Source: Zea mays (lineage: Eukaryota; Streptophyta; Magnoliopsida; Poales; Poaceae). From it: a stretch of DNA of 64,000 nucleotides. Below are positions 9,761-20,980 of this stretch, in pieces. The notes under the pieces were generated by a model. That model did no database searches, had not been told where the DNA came from, and saw only the letters and a program-made list of their open reading frames with translations. Position 1 is the first letter of the stretch. Every line of letters begins with the position of its first letter. A program made the translations under genes and the position numbers. Location: NCBI RefSeq assembly GCF_902167145.1, contig NC_050099.1, positions 16,630,434 through 16,694,433 on the forward strand, read 5' to 3'.

Positions 9761-12700
9761 ATGTGTACGGATTTATATGTCTCATATAAAATGAATTTGC
9801 TCTCTCTATATACCCCATACTTCTTTTACTGCTTTGTAGAAGCTTTTACTCTGAGCAACAAGACTAGAATGGGAAGAGAAGGATGCCCTTAAGCTCCAAC
9901 AGCTTAGAAGTCTTATACATTCAAATATTAAGTATGGTGATCCCAGGACTCCTAGCTAGCACTCAGGCAGCGGCGCGTTCAGTCGATGGTGGCGCCATGG
10001 CCAACCTGCCAGACCTCCAACAAACACGAGGCACGCGACGAGTTTGTCTCTCTCCCCCCAACCTGCTCGACATGCACCGCAACAATGGTGGTGCCACCGC
10101 CCTCGCCTATTTGCTGCAATCCAAGGAGCAAGGGGAAGAAGCAGCGACACGATTTTTATACCCTCGGTACGGGAGCGCTCCAGTCGAGGAAGAGAACGGC
10201 CCCCGTGAGATCACCGTGGTGGTTCAGATACGGGCATATGGCTCTACTCGAGCCCGCGGGGAGCTAGGGATAAGTCTGACCTGCCTGGCCACAGGTCGGC
10301 ACTAGAGGAGCAGATGCGCGCCTGGCGGGTTGGAATATCACTAATGTAACATCCTAAAATCATGTTTTGAGTGATGCAGGAAAACTTCTTCCATAAGTAA
10401 ATAAATAAAAGGGATTTCTAATAAAAGATCAATGTATGAATCAAATCAGCCTAAGTTGAATTAGGCATTAGGCTATATTTTTTTTGAGTTAAACGATCTC
10501 CTAACCAAAAATTTACATAGAAGTTATTTCCCTTAAAAATATAAATAAGTGAAGCGTATTTATTTTGAGATAACTATTAATTTAAAATGTACATTCAAAA
10601 TAATATTTTTTCCCTAAAATTAATAATGAGAGAATTACTCTCTTCTGAATTATGTATATAGAAGCATGTATCTAGGTGAATAATTAATCAGTAAATAACA
10701 CAAACTTAGCATGACATCTTGGATTTTTGTACTGCGCATTTGAATTAAGCCTGAAATTTGGACTTCGTCTAAATCTGATTTGGATTTAAATTGTGAAAAG
10801 GAAACAAAAAAAGATGAAAATAAGAACGAACACTTACTTCTTGGGCCTAAAAGCACCTGTTGGCACAAGACCAAATAGCACCTCACACACACGCAGAATC
10901 TGCCAACCCAGACAAACACAGCACATGGAATTCTTTAGTATTTAAGCTATACGCTAACGTCAACTATGATATCATTGATACGCTGCTGCGGGTCTCTGGA
11001 AGCCGGATCCTCCCAGCCCATCCTTATCCTGCGCGTATTTTTCCTGGCAGCAGCGGCGTGCCGTAGCGAGTTCCATAGATCGCGGGACGTTGCAACTACC
11101 TCCTCATATCTCGCTCGACCACCATCCTCTTGGCTTATTCGGATGTATATATATAGCCCGAGCCTGAAGAACAAGCTCGTTCCTCGTTAGTTGCCGCACC
11201 CAGGACCGTACCGAAGAAGCCGCCGCCTGGTAGGAGCCGGTGACCCGGAGGGAAGGCGGCCACCATCGCCCTTCGCGTTTGCCGTTGAGGCTTGTGCTGT
11301 GTATTCCGGTAAGTGCTCCTCCGAACCTCGTCGTTTGAAGTCCGCAGTGTGGTTGAGGATGGCGCCGGGACGCGTGCTGGCTTGTCGTGGCGTCGTCGGG
11401 CGGGTTGGAGTCTTTGCCACCGAGGCCCGGGCTTCTAGGATTTTCCTTGTCGCGATCACGGACCGCCGTATTGCCGCCACGGTGCGTGACTGGGGCTGTC
11501 GCCCTCTCGACTCAAGGTATGAGAACCACCATCACGTTCGCCCTCTCTCTAGCTTCGCGTAGCACCGACCGTTCGTGTATATGTGCGCTAGATCATCGTC
11601 GGATCGCACGCCGGCATGTTGTCCGGCGAGGGCGCAGGTGCCCTGACCGGTTTCGGACGCGGGGTAGGAGAAGGACATCTTGCCGTGCGATCGGATTCGT
11701 GCGGCTGTGATTTGGTTGAGGTTGTGATTCGGCCAAATCCGATATCCGTCGTTGGATCCTTTATCAACATGTAGGATCAGATCGTGTTCAAAAGTGACCT
11801 GGGCCGTTGATCTATTATCTAATAGCCCTCGTTGCTCACCAGTACATAACGCGCCCAGAACCAATCCTCGCCGCTAGATCTAATCCGGGCGGCTCAGATG
11901 AGCCTATACCCCCCCCCCCCCTTCGGCCCAACCTTTTTGCTAAAGTGCCCCTGATCTTTTTCGTATTTAACCCGCCATCCTGCGTGGGGTGAATATGAGT
12001 CTTGGGAAAATTTATGCCGAGCCCCTGCACTTTCTAATAATAATGGCGCAGTCCAGGAATTAAATAAAACCGGAAAAATAGATTTAGAAATGGATTTTGA
12101 GTATAAAAATAATTGTAAAACTTGGGCAATTCATAGAAAATTCATATTAAGCCCAAATTAATCTGTTCCAATTCCTATAATTTTGTAATATTATTGTATA
12201 TCATCTAGTACCACTGTTTTGACATGAAAGTCACATTAAAATTTATATCCCATTTAATCTTGTACAAAACACATAGAATCTTCAGAAAATCATAACTCCT
12301 CCGTTTTAACTCCGATTTGATCCATTCAAGTTGCGTTAGTCTCATAGCAACGCGTAGATTATTATTATTCAGTTTGTTCTTATGTTTGGTGTGATGTTAA
12401 TTTTATCTATACCATGTTTGTTTGTATTGCTACGACTAGCGCGAGGACACGTGTCATCTGAAAAGCAAGTTGGTACCTGGAATCTCAAGTGCTAGGCAAG
12501 TTGTGCCCTTGATCACTTCTTTTACCCACTCATGTTCTAATTAATCATAATGATCTGCATAGGTTAATTTTGATGGGACCTAATAAGTTACCCTAGTTTG
12601 TCTATCTTTATGCCTTGTTTACCACTAAACTTTTTGGGTAGTACTTGCTAGTGCTATATGTGGTTTTGGGCATTGAGATACACATTATTCATGATTATAC

Positions 12701-13396
12701 TTTTGTTATCCGTTGTTATTTACTGTTCATGTCAAGATCATTAATGTTAATTGGAACATAGAGCTTAACTTGAGAAACACGTGCCACCACAAGGGTTTAT
12801 GGACGCCCTTGGCTGATTAATTAGGAAAGCTAGTGGAGGACTACCTTACCCGAAAGGGGCAAGGGCAGTAGGGGAGTGGTCAGAGTAGGGAGGTCCTTAG
12901 TTGATTTTGCTGCAATGGTGGTCAGGCAAGAACCCTGCGTTGGAGCTTCCTATAAACTGTAGCGGGTTTTCTGAAGCTAGTGGAACTTTGTAAAGGCCTC
13001 GTAGTGTTACCCTGCCTCGCCTCCTCGGTAGAGGTGTATGGGAAGTCGCGATCCCTTGGCAGATGGGTAACATGACTTGTGGGTAAAGAGTACCACCTCT
13101 GCAGAGTGTAAAACTGGTATACTAGCCGAGCTCACGGTCATGAGCAGCTCAGTACTCTCTGATGATTAAATTATGGAACTTAAATTCAATTTGTCATATG
13201 CATTGCATTGCAGGTGATGTTGTTACTTTTGTTCTACTACTTAATTGGGTTGGTATTTACTTATACTTAATAATTGCTAATAAAATTTTGACCAACTTTA
13301 AAAGCAATGCTCAGCTCTAACCATCCTCTTTGGTAAGCCTTAAACTTCACGTGAGCTCCCACCTTTGGCGAGTTCATGCACATTATTCCCCACAAC

Positions 13397-13860
13397 CACT
13401 ACTAGAGATATGCTCATTTAAGACACACATTTTAAGATGGATATCAGTGCATTTTATAGAAGCGTCGTTTATCATATGGTGATAAGTAAGATAAGACGGT
13501 TCGTTTGAGATATGTCTTTAATAAAGAAGTATTTTGAGACAGTTATATCGTAAGAAATGTCTTATATTGATTTAAGACAGATTGTTATTGAAAAACGTCT
13601 TAAATAAATATACCTTTTGAGTCATTAAGAATGCAAGAAATGTCTTAGATTCTGGTTAGTATATTAGACACTTTTGTATATGAAACCATCTCAAATAAAG
13701 ATATTATTAGAGTCGTCTAGACTATAAGAACTGTCTTAGATGTTAGTGGCTATACTAGATACTTCTAAATATGAACCGTTTTTATATGATATTTTTTTTG
13801 TAAAACATACTATGAAAAAATGTAGTAAATAATGAATTCGGCTAGTATACTTTCTTAAAA
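13397..13860 (+). repeat. Left terminal and subterminal repeats of the gene-capturing CACTA
   Basis: Degenerate repeats of TTTAAGAC, AGACGGTT and TGTCTTA occur in both orientations from the CACTA terminus inward. They match the array at the opposite end (19085-19523). In CACTA elements such motifs bind the TNP1/TNPA-class protein (family knowledge). Confidence 0.7.
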
Positions 13861-14596
13861 CTGCAATCCCTATGGGCTCTGTAACACCCCTGGTGTTTAC
13901 CTCCCGTTAAACTGTGCTTATGGACTTAAGCACAGAATATCGATAATAATAACGGTCTCTAGGTTCTAATATTCACCTATCAAAAATTTTGATATCTTTT
14001 TCGTCTCTGTCTATCCGGCCTGCTCTAACTGCTCACGAGGTCTGAACAAATTTGTTCGGGAGATTGGTGAATCTGGTGATTATTTAAAATCCATCAATTG
14101 TGCAAATACGAATTTAGAAACTTAGTCTAGTCCTCCGATTTTGTCCCAAACAAATTTATTAGAATTCGACGACTACAGTTTTTGGTGCAAAATGATCCAG
14201 ACCCCGCGTGCGTTACCCGAGAGATCGTGCACAAGGTTTATAATTGTATTGTTTGTCCAGCAGAGTAATCAAACGTTTGAAGCATGTGACTGATTAAAAA
14301 TTCGAATTATTCAATTTCTTGTGATTTAAAATCTAATCAAATTAAGCCCTGATATTACGATCAAGATTGTTGTTTTAGAAATGCAAACCGTGGAGGAGAA
14401 GAATGTGTATTAATTAAATAGAAAATAAATGTGGAAATATCTGTTATTCTTATCCTCCCATCGTATTCTGTTCTTTTATTTCCAGCCGTACTCCCTTCCT
14501 CATGATAAGAAATCTCTGGAAAAGTCCTGTGAAGAGATCTCTGGAAATCTCACACCTGCTGCCCCTCCCAAATTCCCTTCTCCCTCACGTCTCTTT

Positions 14597-14910
14597 GGGG
14601 CTGTTTGGTTCAGCTTTTTTCTGACCAGCTTTTCCGAGAATATAGTTGTAGGGAGAATCTGGCTGTGTAGAGAATCTGAGTATTATTAGGATTACGTGTG
14701 GAGGAAGATAAATTTGTCCATGAGGCTCAGGATCTATAAAGTGACAGATTACTACTATTGCGACGACTCAACCGATTATATGTTTATGTTGATTTTCAAT
14801 GGTTTTTACTCAAACGAATTTTATAGAAGCTGGCTGAAAAGTTGAGTGTTTGGCAGTCCGTAGCAGCTTTTGGTGGCCAGAAGCCGCGAGAAGCTGAAAC
14901 AAACAGGCAC
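14597..14910. repeat. MITE-like foldback in the CACTA element
   Basis: GGCTGTTTGGTTCAGCTTTT at the left and GAGAAGCTGAAACAAACAGG at the right are inverted copies, enclosing about 310 bp without coding capacity. The GGCTGTTTGG terminus is typical of grass hAT- or Tourist-like MITEs. A clean target duplication was not identified. Confidence 0.5.
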
Positions 14911-15404
14911 TTTCTCTCCCCAAGCCGCCTCCCTGCGACCCTGCCGTTCCGTGGAGCACCAGGCCAGTGCCGTTCCGATGGTCATTCCAAGCCAGTGCCG
15001 TTCTCCTTTGGCCGTCCCTGCTCCAGCCGTGAGCTCACCCAGGCCACGGCCTCGTCGAACCGCACAGCCCCTGCGCTCCTTCCCCAGCCGCGCTTGGCCC
15101 AGCCCTCCCTGCTCGATCTCCTTCGAGCCGTAACGGCTCCCTGGCGTGTCCGGCTCCCTGCCCCTCTCCATGGCGTCGCCCAGCTCTAGCTCGCCCCCCC
15201 TCTGATCTGTGCGCAGGGGTTTCTTCCATGGCGAGCTCCCCTGCAAACTTCATCTAGCCGCCGGCCGAGTTTCCTTGGTGGTCGCTTACCCCCAGCATCG
15301 GCCAGAGCTTGCTGTCATTCCCCAACAAACATGTGGTTGTAGGTGAGAGATTTCAGAAGTCTGTTGGATGAAGAAAAGAGAAGTGAAATTTGTGCAGCGC
15401 CCGT

Positions 15405-15463
15405 CAGGTGTTAGGTTTAATAGGTGAGCCGTCAGGTGTTAGGTTTAATAGGTGAGCCGTTAA
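15405..15463 (+). repeat. Tandem duplication, 28-bp unit, two copies
   Basis: The unit starting CCGTCAGGTGTTAGGTTTAA is repeated directly, followed by the start of a third copy (GAGCCGTTAAT). It lies upstream of the captured LCB1 exons. Confidence 0.85.
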
Positions 15464-15653
15464 TCATGGTTGCTTTCGCAACATTTCATGGGATTTTGAT
15501 GTGATGCTCTATGACGATGAGCCATGTTTTCTGTAGATATTGTGTCTACCGTGTGAGGCAATCGCGCCAGCTTCCTTTGGGTTTGGGACTGGGAGCTCCA
15601 TCGCTCTATGGTATGAACCACCTGTGTTTGTGACACCAATGTATAGGATCCAT

Positions 15654-15739
15654 ATACTCTGTCCTAGATTAATTAGCAGTGTGTGAATGCCACAGCATAC
15701 TCTGTCCTAGATTAATTAGCAGTGTGTGAATGCCACAGC
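15654..15739 (+). repeat. Tandem duplication, 43-bp unit, two exact copies
   Basis: The unit beginning ATACTCTGTCCTAGATTAAT occurs at 15654-15696 and again at 15697-15739. The second copy runs into the start of the LCB1 similarity, so this duplication or the capture junction removed the normal start codon context. Confidence 0.9.
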
Positions 15740-17121
15740 GGCGGTGCTCGCCCGTGTCTCAGCTGCCTTCAATGGCCCCCTTGCCCGCGCAGTCGTCTTT
15801 GGGGTCCATATTGATGGTAGTCCCTCTTTCTTTGTGTGTTCACAAGATGGGTCGGCAGTTTTAGTGTCTCACACGCAGTGGCCACGGGATTTTTCAGGTC
15901 ACTTGATCGTGGAAGGGCTTCTTATTGCAGTCATAGTGTTCCAGCTCTCCACGAAGAGCTACAAACCACTAAAGAAGCCACTCACTGAAAAGGTCAGATG
16001 TTCTTATCGTTTGTAACTACTAGAACCAGATAATTCTTGATAGTGGAAGGTATCGTTCTTGTCGTCTCTTCATGAAGCATGTCACTGAATGCCAGCATTT
16101 TGTCTCTACAGGAGATTGATGAGCTATGTGATGAGTGGGAGCCAGAGCTGCTATGCCCTCCAATCAAGGAGGGGGCCAAAATAGATGCTCCAACATTGGA
16201 AAGGTTTGCACTACAGCTTGGTTTCTGATGGAGTTGTACCAGATTTTTTTGTTCAAACTAGCAGTTGACGCATTGTTGGAACTTTAGCAGTCTATAAAGG
16301 ATTTTTTTCTTAAAGTAAGTTCACAGTTACCTAGGGTACATTGTGGTTGTTGTTGCATGAGTAATCCTACATATCATTTCATATATGGATTAACCGGATG
16401 GTCTCACTCTTGAAACTGTGGGAGTGTTGGTGCAATTCTTATACTAGTTTCACTTAACTTAATAGTGCCATGTGTGGGGACCTATTAATATTGAACATTT
16501 ACTCGCTAGATTATATGACATTTAAACCATGTACTCGTGAATAACCAGCAAGGGACACCTTGAACCACATAGAATATCATTTACCCTTGCTACCCAAATG
16601 CTTACATGGCTACATGCTTCTTGGATTGTATTCTCTCTTCTCTGATATCAGTATGATCATCAAAGCACCTAAAATGTGCTGCTGTATGTATATAGCCAGT
16701 GTAATGTTGTTTCTTAGGATGCATTGCACTAATAAAACAGCAATTTCATCAATGATATGCTCTCCTAGTCTGTAGTTATAGGAATAGCTCTTGAACTTCC
16801 CTTGTGATAGCAGTGCTCTATTTGAAGACACTGCTATATATGGAATATTCTTTTTGCTGAATATCCCCTGAAATCTGCTTCAGTTATATGTGTATATTAT
16901 TTGATTCACCAGAATTTTTCTTCACACATTTCTGGTTGTGTTACAAATATTCATGCAGTATGGATTACAATCGTTTACCATGTTAAGTAGTTATGATTGC
17001 ATCATATATGATCTTCTGAGGATCAGAATTAACCCTTCTATTTTTCTTTTATACAGTGCCGTTGGACCACATACGATTGTTGATTGTTGATGGTAAAGAA
17101 GTTGTGAACTTTGCATCAGCA
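15726..17121 (+). pseudogene. LCB1: Captured fragment of serine palmitoyltransferase subunit 1 (first exons)
   Basis: Exons at about 15726-15816, 15898-15992, 16112-16203 and 17057-17121, with GT-AG introns between, encode [60 protein letters not shown] and then VGPHTIV and KEVVNFASA. This is the N-terminal part of plant LCB1, the ER-membrane subunit that with LCB2 condenses serine and palmitoyl-CoA in sphingolipid synthesis. The hydrophobic [13 protein letters not shown] stretch is its N-terminal membrane segment. The catalytic-fold domain is absent. No in-frame ATG precedes the first exon, and a 7-bp tandem duplication in exon 4 (GATTGTT repeated near 17075) shifts the frame. Retained introns mean DNA-level capture, not retroposition. 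It lies inside the CACTA element, in the same direction as the RPS4 fragment. Confidence 0.85.
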
Positions 17122-17306
17122 TGAGGTCTGGAGTCTAGACACAGTGTTGCAAACTGAGGTTTAATCATCTTAGCAACTACGGTATGATACAACAAAAGAG
17201 AGAACCAATGTTATTGTTGGCTAATGCAGAAACAATGACAGTAGCTACCAGCTTCCTCTGCATATGAAAAAAATTAACTAGCAATATGATTTATCTCATT
17301 AACAGG

Positions 17307-17367
17307 TACGTGACCCTGAGCGCGTGATTGTTGCGAAACAACGACCACCTCGGTCTACACCTTAAAG
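17307..17367 (+). other. Possible further captured exon, unidentified
   Basis: A segment of exon-like composition lies between an acceptor-like TTAACAG and a donor-like AAAGGTATGC. It translates to a basic stretch ending in a stop, with no similarity I recognise. Neighbouring sequence is AT-rich like an intron. It may come from the LCB1 locus or another donor. Confidence 0.25.
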
Positions 17368-18691
17368 GTATGCTCCATTACGTATTGAAATACTGAGGAA
17401 AACCATGCCAATGCTGTGTAATGAGATCAGACTAATGACTTCATAATTGGGAAATTATGCTTTCTTTGTTCTTCTAACTTGAATGCATTGTGCTAAAATA
17501 AAACAGATAGAATGCTTTTTGACTTCCCATGCTTTCTAGCATTCAGGCAGCTTGCATTGCCAGTGATTTGAAAATTAAAAGGTACACAAGCTTTTATCAG
17601 AGAGGTCGTGCCAATTAAGACAGTACACTTACCATATAATGTTGGGTTTGAAATAAAATGCTAACTTACCTTATAAAATTCAATTTGGCACTGACAGTAT
17701 AAGCATGGAGACATGACATAGACTATATAAAAAAGTGGAACAGAAATGATTATCAAATAATACTTGTTCCTCTATTGCAATGAGCTGGCTTTATTTTTCT
17801 CAGTTGTATGTTCTTGGAGATCATGAATTTGTTTAAGATGTTGGGCTCTTTCAGCTTAAGGGTTGTCATGTTCCCTTCTACAAGGAATTAGAAACACCCA
17901 GTATGTATTTAAGATAGTAGATAGCAGAATTCATGATGTGTCAACTCTCTAAAAATGACATGCATATAGTACCAACCTGTGCAGTTTAACAGGTTCAATA
18001 GTAGTTTTGGTGTTTTAGGAAAGGTGTACGAAAGTATATCGAATTACTAGGACAAGGGACACAACAGAAAGCTACGGGGGTGGGGGAAACCTGCTTTTCC
18101 ATCTCTTTGCTGCCAAAGAATAGATAAAAGTTGACGTCATGTTTGTGCAGAAACAAGGTTGTAATGGAAGGTTTCATGACTGCAATAATTCAGTTTCTTG
18201 AAGCGTTAGAATCATTCTATGTTGTTGAAAGAGATGGTTCAATCATCCTTTTTTTGGTTACTCTTGGTGGTTGTCATTCTTCAGATTACATCAAAAAGAT
18301 GACATTATCCCTTGGTCTCAAGAAAATATTCTTGCTTACTACACGAACTGCAGACGAATATTTACCTCTGTTCTTCTCTTGACTTATTACTATGTGCAAA
18401 TAGTAGCAATGCTCCAATTTTCAGTTTTTCGTATGCTTGCTTCTACCTTGCTTAATTTTGAAATGGCGCAGGTTTGCGCGACATGGCTTTTCATAGTGCT
18501 CAATTGGATCTATCCCCTGAGCATAGGAGAAAAGTATCAATTTGTACAGTGGATCCAAGTATTCTATAAAGCATGCATCCTCCAATTTCCCACAAGCGAG
18601 AATGGCATGATATGATGGATGAAATGGCTGTTGCGGTCAATTGTCTTTATCAATTGTCTTTCAAGAACCACACTTTGTATTGGTTTGTGTG

Positions 18692-18855
18692 CAGTTCAAG
18701 CTCTGCAAGGTGAGGTCTGTTCAGTTTGGCCAGAAAGTCATCCCCTACCTGAACACCTACGACGACCGCACCATCCGCTACCCCGACCCTCTCATCAAGG
18801 CCAACGACACCATCAAGATCGATCTGGAGACCAACAAGATCATGGACTTCATCAA
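18692..18855 (+). pseudogene. RPS4: Captured exon of 40S ribosomal protein eS4
   Basis: After an intron-like acceptor (GTGTGCAG), the sequence encodes [14 protein letters not shown], then [33 protein letters not shown] and DFIK. This is the conserved middle of plant ribosomal protein S4 (eS4), a small-subunit component. Only one exon, about 55 residues of a protein usually near 265, is present. It ends abruptly in a local duplication of GACTTCATCAAG followed by element sequence and a stop. The GC-rich codons contrast with the AT-rich surroundings, as expected for a captured host exon. It cannot encode a working protein. Confidence 0.9.
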
Positions 18856-19084
18856 GTTGACTTCATCAAGTTATATACTTAGTTAGGCTCAATGTTAGCA
18901 CAAACAGTTGATGAGCAAGTTTAAATTTAGAGTACACTTATGTATGAGTTATTTGACAATACTTATTTATGAGATATTGAATATTATTTATCTATATTAT
19001 ATTAATTATAGTGTTATTAAATATATGTGTATGTATTTTTCTTTTTTAAATTATTATAATGTGGTAATTGAAGAATATACTGCC

Positions 19085-19523
19085 AAGTAAGTCGTTTCAA
19101 ATCTTAATAAGACATTTCTCAAAACGTCTCATATCAATCTCCTAAATGAGACGGTTTTTAAAACGTTCAATATCAGTCTCCTAAATAAGATGGTTTTTTT
19201 GTTGCGAGTGTCTATTATTAAAGACTATTCTAGTCAGTTTGATAAATACTTTGTGACTTATAATGTTCGTATTTTCGATAGTTCTTTCAAAGAAGTGTCT
19301 TAAACAAAACTTAATGTAAGACGGTTTATTGGACAAAATGACGTAACAAATTCCTTTTTTAGACGGTTATAAATTAAAAATTGTCTTATTTAATATCTTT
19401 TAAGACGGTTTATAACCATCTTAAAAACGAAACATCTTTTGCGACTCCATCAAATTTGGACACATCATAAGCGTCTTAATAACTAAAAATTAACCGTCTC
19501 ATATAACACGATTTGTAGTAGTG
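19085..19523 (+). repeat. Right terminal and subterminal repeats of the gene-capturing CACTA
   Basis: Many degenerate copies of TAAGACGGTTTA, AACGTCTCATAT and AACCGTCTCATAT in both orientations, ending TTTGTAGTAGTG. They pair with the left-end array at 13397-13860. Confidence 0.75.
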
Positions 19524-20558
19524 AACTTGTTGAGAGATGAACGTATGTGAGCTCACTCTTGCTCTCACACTCCCCCCACAGGTCAAGAACAGGTACCACA
19601 GGATGAGGCGCAAGGAGGATGTTGTGATGAGTTCGTGAGTGATCTAGGTTGTCGTCTCCCAGTCAACTTTGGGTTGCTGGACCGTTGTCTCCTTATAATG
19701 TAATTATTTATTTATTTTGTATAGAACTCCTGTTATGTAGTAAAGATGTGACATTCGATCATGTGCCATGATTTATCATATGTGTGAGACTTGATCCCAG
19801 CACACCTAGTGATTATGTTCGCGCCCGGGTCTTGGTGCCCCCGAAACCCGGGTGTGACAACTGACGAGTACGACCCACATGGCATTAGTGCAGCATTATG
19901 GCGCGGGCTGAGCAGGATTGGGAAAAGAGGCTGGGCCGGCACATGAAAGACGAAGGGGAGAGGGCCGCGGTTGCAAGGGCGAAACGCTGGGCCAGTCGAG
20001 GTTAGTAGGGAGTTGGGCTAGTTTGGGGATTTAGGCCTAGGCGCCAAGTAAGTCCTTTTCCTTTTTTTCTATATTCTTTGCTAGTTTCTAATCCCTTTTT
20101 GATTTCCAAATTTCCAATTCAATTCCAAGATAAAGTTTAAGAATTTAACGCACACTCGAATTCCCAGCATGGTGCAAAATTTTATTTTATTTATTATCCT
20201 ATTTATACAAACACTTAAAACATGCAATCTATACATAAAATAGGAATTAGGTATTTTAGAAAAATCATTTTCAGTGTATAAAGTTCTTTAGAGAGTTCTT
20301 GTAAATACATTTTTAAAGAGAAAACTAGCATCATATAGGGATACATTTATTTAAATTTTTATTATACTATATTTGTTTTAAGAGATGTAACCCTAAAGCT
20401 AACAAAATTCTTATTGAAAGGTATTTTAATTCACAATCCATGGAAAATTTTACTAGACTAACAATATAATATTTTGAGGTGTTACAGAATGATATATGAT
20501 TCTAGATGGCTGCCAGGAGTAAGTATCGCTAGTCCGGGAGTGGACATGGTGTTACAAA

Positions 20559-20570
20559 TGGTATCAAAAC
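20559..20570 (+). promoter_or_regulatory. Primer binding site of the Cassandra element (initiator tRNA-Met type)
   Basis: TGGTATCAAAAC lies two bases after the 5' LTR end (20556). It differs at two positions from TGGTATCAGAGC, the usual complement of plant initiator tRNA-Met. Confidence 0.75.
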
Positions 20571-20743
20571 CGACCCTCGCGGTTTCACGGGTGTGTGTGA
20601 GCTAGGGGTTCAGGCATATGGCGCATGGCGCATGTGGGCCCGGAGTGGTCACATTGCATGGCATATGACGACACTAGACACATAGACGTGGCCAAGAGGG
20701 GAGGTTCTTGGCTTGGGGTTGATCGACGAGGACATCGATCTTC

Positions 20744-20757
20744 TAAGGGGGGTGGAT
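20744..20757 (+). promoter_or_regulatory. Polypurine tract of the Cassandra element
   Basis: AAGGGGGGTGGAT directly precedes the 3' LTR start at 20758, the expected place for plus-strand priming. Confidence 0.65.
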
Positions 20758-20810
20758 TGTGATATCCTCGCCTAAGCCTTAATGGAATTAATAGAGTACT
20801 TATATCAACA

Positions 20811-20915
20811 AGGTGCATCTTCTTTTAAAGAAGCCTATCTCAAAAGAACTTCAGTGTTAAGCGTGCTTGGCATAAAGCAGTCTTGAGATAGGTGACCGAC
20901 TGGGAAGTCTTCTTG
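20811..20915 (+). promoter_or_regulatory. 5S rRNA-like region in Cassandra 3' LTR
   Basis: GAACTTCAGTGTTAAGCGTG and GATAGGTGACCG match the 5S box A and box C neighbourhoods. This copy differs from the 5' LTR copy at several bases. Each LTR keeps a different subset of consensus positions: GTTAAGCGTGC is intact here, GATGGGTGA is intact in the other. Confidence 0.75.
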
Positions 20916-20980
20916 GATGCGCTTGAGTGAGGACAAAGTACATATAAAAGACTTATGTTGGTACGTGGGGATGATCTATG

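Larger units (their letters stand above)
13397..19523 (+). mobile_element. Non-autonomous CACTA element with captured gene fragments
   Basis: The left end is CACTACTAGAGATATGC and the right end, reverse complemented, is CACTACTACAAATCGTG. A 3-bp duplication AAC flanks it (13394-13396 and 19524-19526). Subterminal regions are rich in short phrases such as TAAGACGGTT in both orientations, as expected for CACTA transposase binding arrays. No transposase was found in its 6127 bp. Instead it carries exons of LCB1 and eS4 (RPS4) in the same direction, a Pack-CACTA arrangement. The homologous outer LTR holds the unoccupied target at 7621-7640, confirming the exact insertion point. Mobilisation would need TNP1/TNP2-type proteins supplied in trans. 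Confidence 0.9.
10345..19859 (+). mobile_element. Inner solo LTR, same family, opposite orientation
   Basis: It begins TGTAACATCC and ends CCGGGTGTGACA. The flanks ACTAA (10340-10344) and ACTGA (19860-19864) agree at 4 of 5 bases, a plausible aged target duplication. Without the CACTA element (13397-19523 plus one 3-bp duplication) it is about 3.39 kb. It is inserted in the outer LTR: sequence on both sides (before 10345 and after 19864) belongs to that LTR, whose far end lies at 20486. Open frames at 11190-11990 are GC-rich LTR sequence with no domain. Confidence 0.8.
7302..20486 (-). mobile_element. Outer solo LTR of long gypsy type, interrupted
   Basis: It starts TGTCACACCCGGG at 7302 and ends GAGGTGTTACA at 20486, with the inner LTR occupying 10345-19864. 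Without it the LTR is about 3.67 kb. It splits the Cassandra 5' LTR. Positions 7302 to about 9500 are an extended inverted match to the inner LTR (about 11700-19859 minus the CACTA element), showing both belong to one family in opposite orientation. No target duplication is visible: GTGGG precedes it and GAATG follows. That suggests a small flank deletion or an inter-element recombination. The 140-residue GC-rich frame at 9883-10305 lies inside it and has no known domain. Confidence 0.75.
7089..20980 (+). mobile_element. Cassandra-type TRIM retrotransposon, split by nested insertions
   Basis: The element is in two pieces. The 5' LTR is 7089-7301 plus 20487-20556 (283 bp together), beginning TGTGATATCC and ending GTGTTACA. 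The internal domain is only 201 bp (20557-20757), with a primer binding site TGGTATCAAAAC and a purine tract before the 3' LTR. The 3' LTR (20758-about 20980) repeats TGTGATATCC and matches the 5' LTR for about 213 bp, then is truncated. Both LTRs contain 5S rRNA-like sequence, the hallmark of Cassandra TRIMs (established knowledge). There is no coding capacity, as expected; mobilisation needs proteins from other retrotransposons. Because the left part resumes in register at 20487, everything in 7302-20486 inserted after Cassandra. Confidence 0.85.

Noticed and set aside
9883..10305. 140-codon open frame as a host gene
   Set aside because: It lies within the outer solo LTR, has overlapping frames on both strands and no domain.
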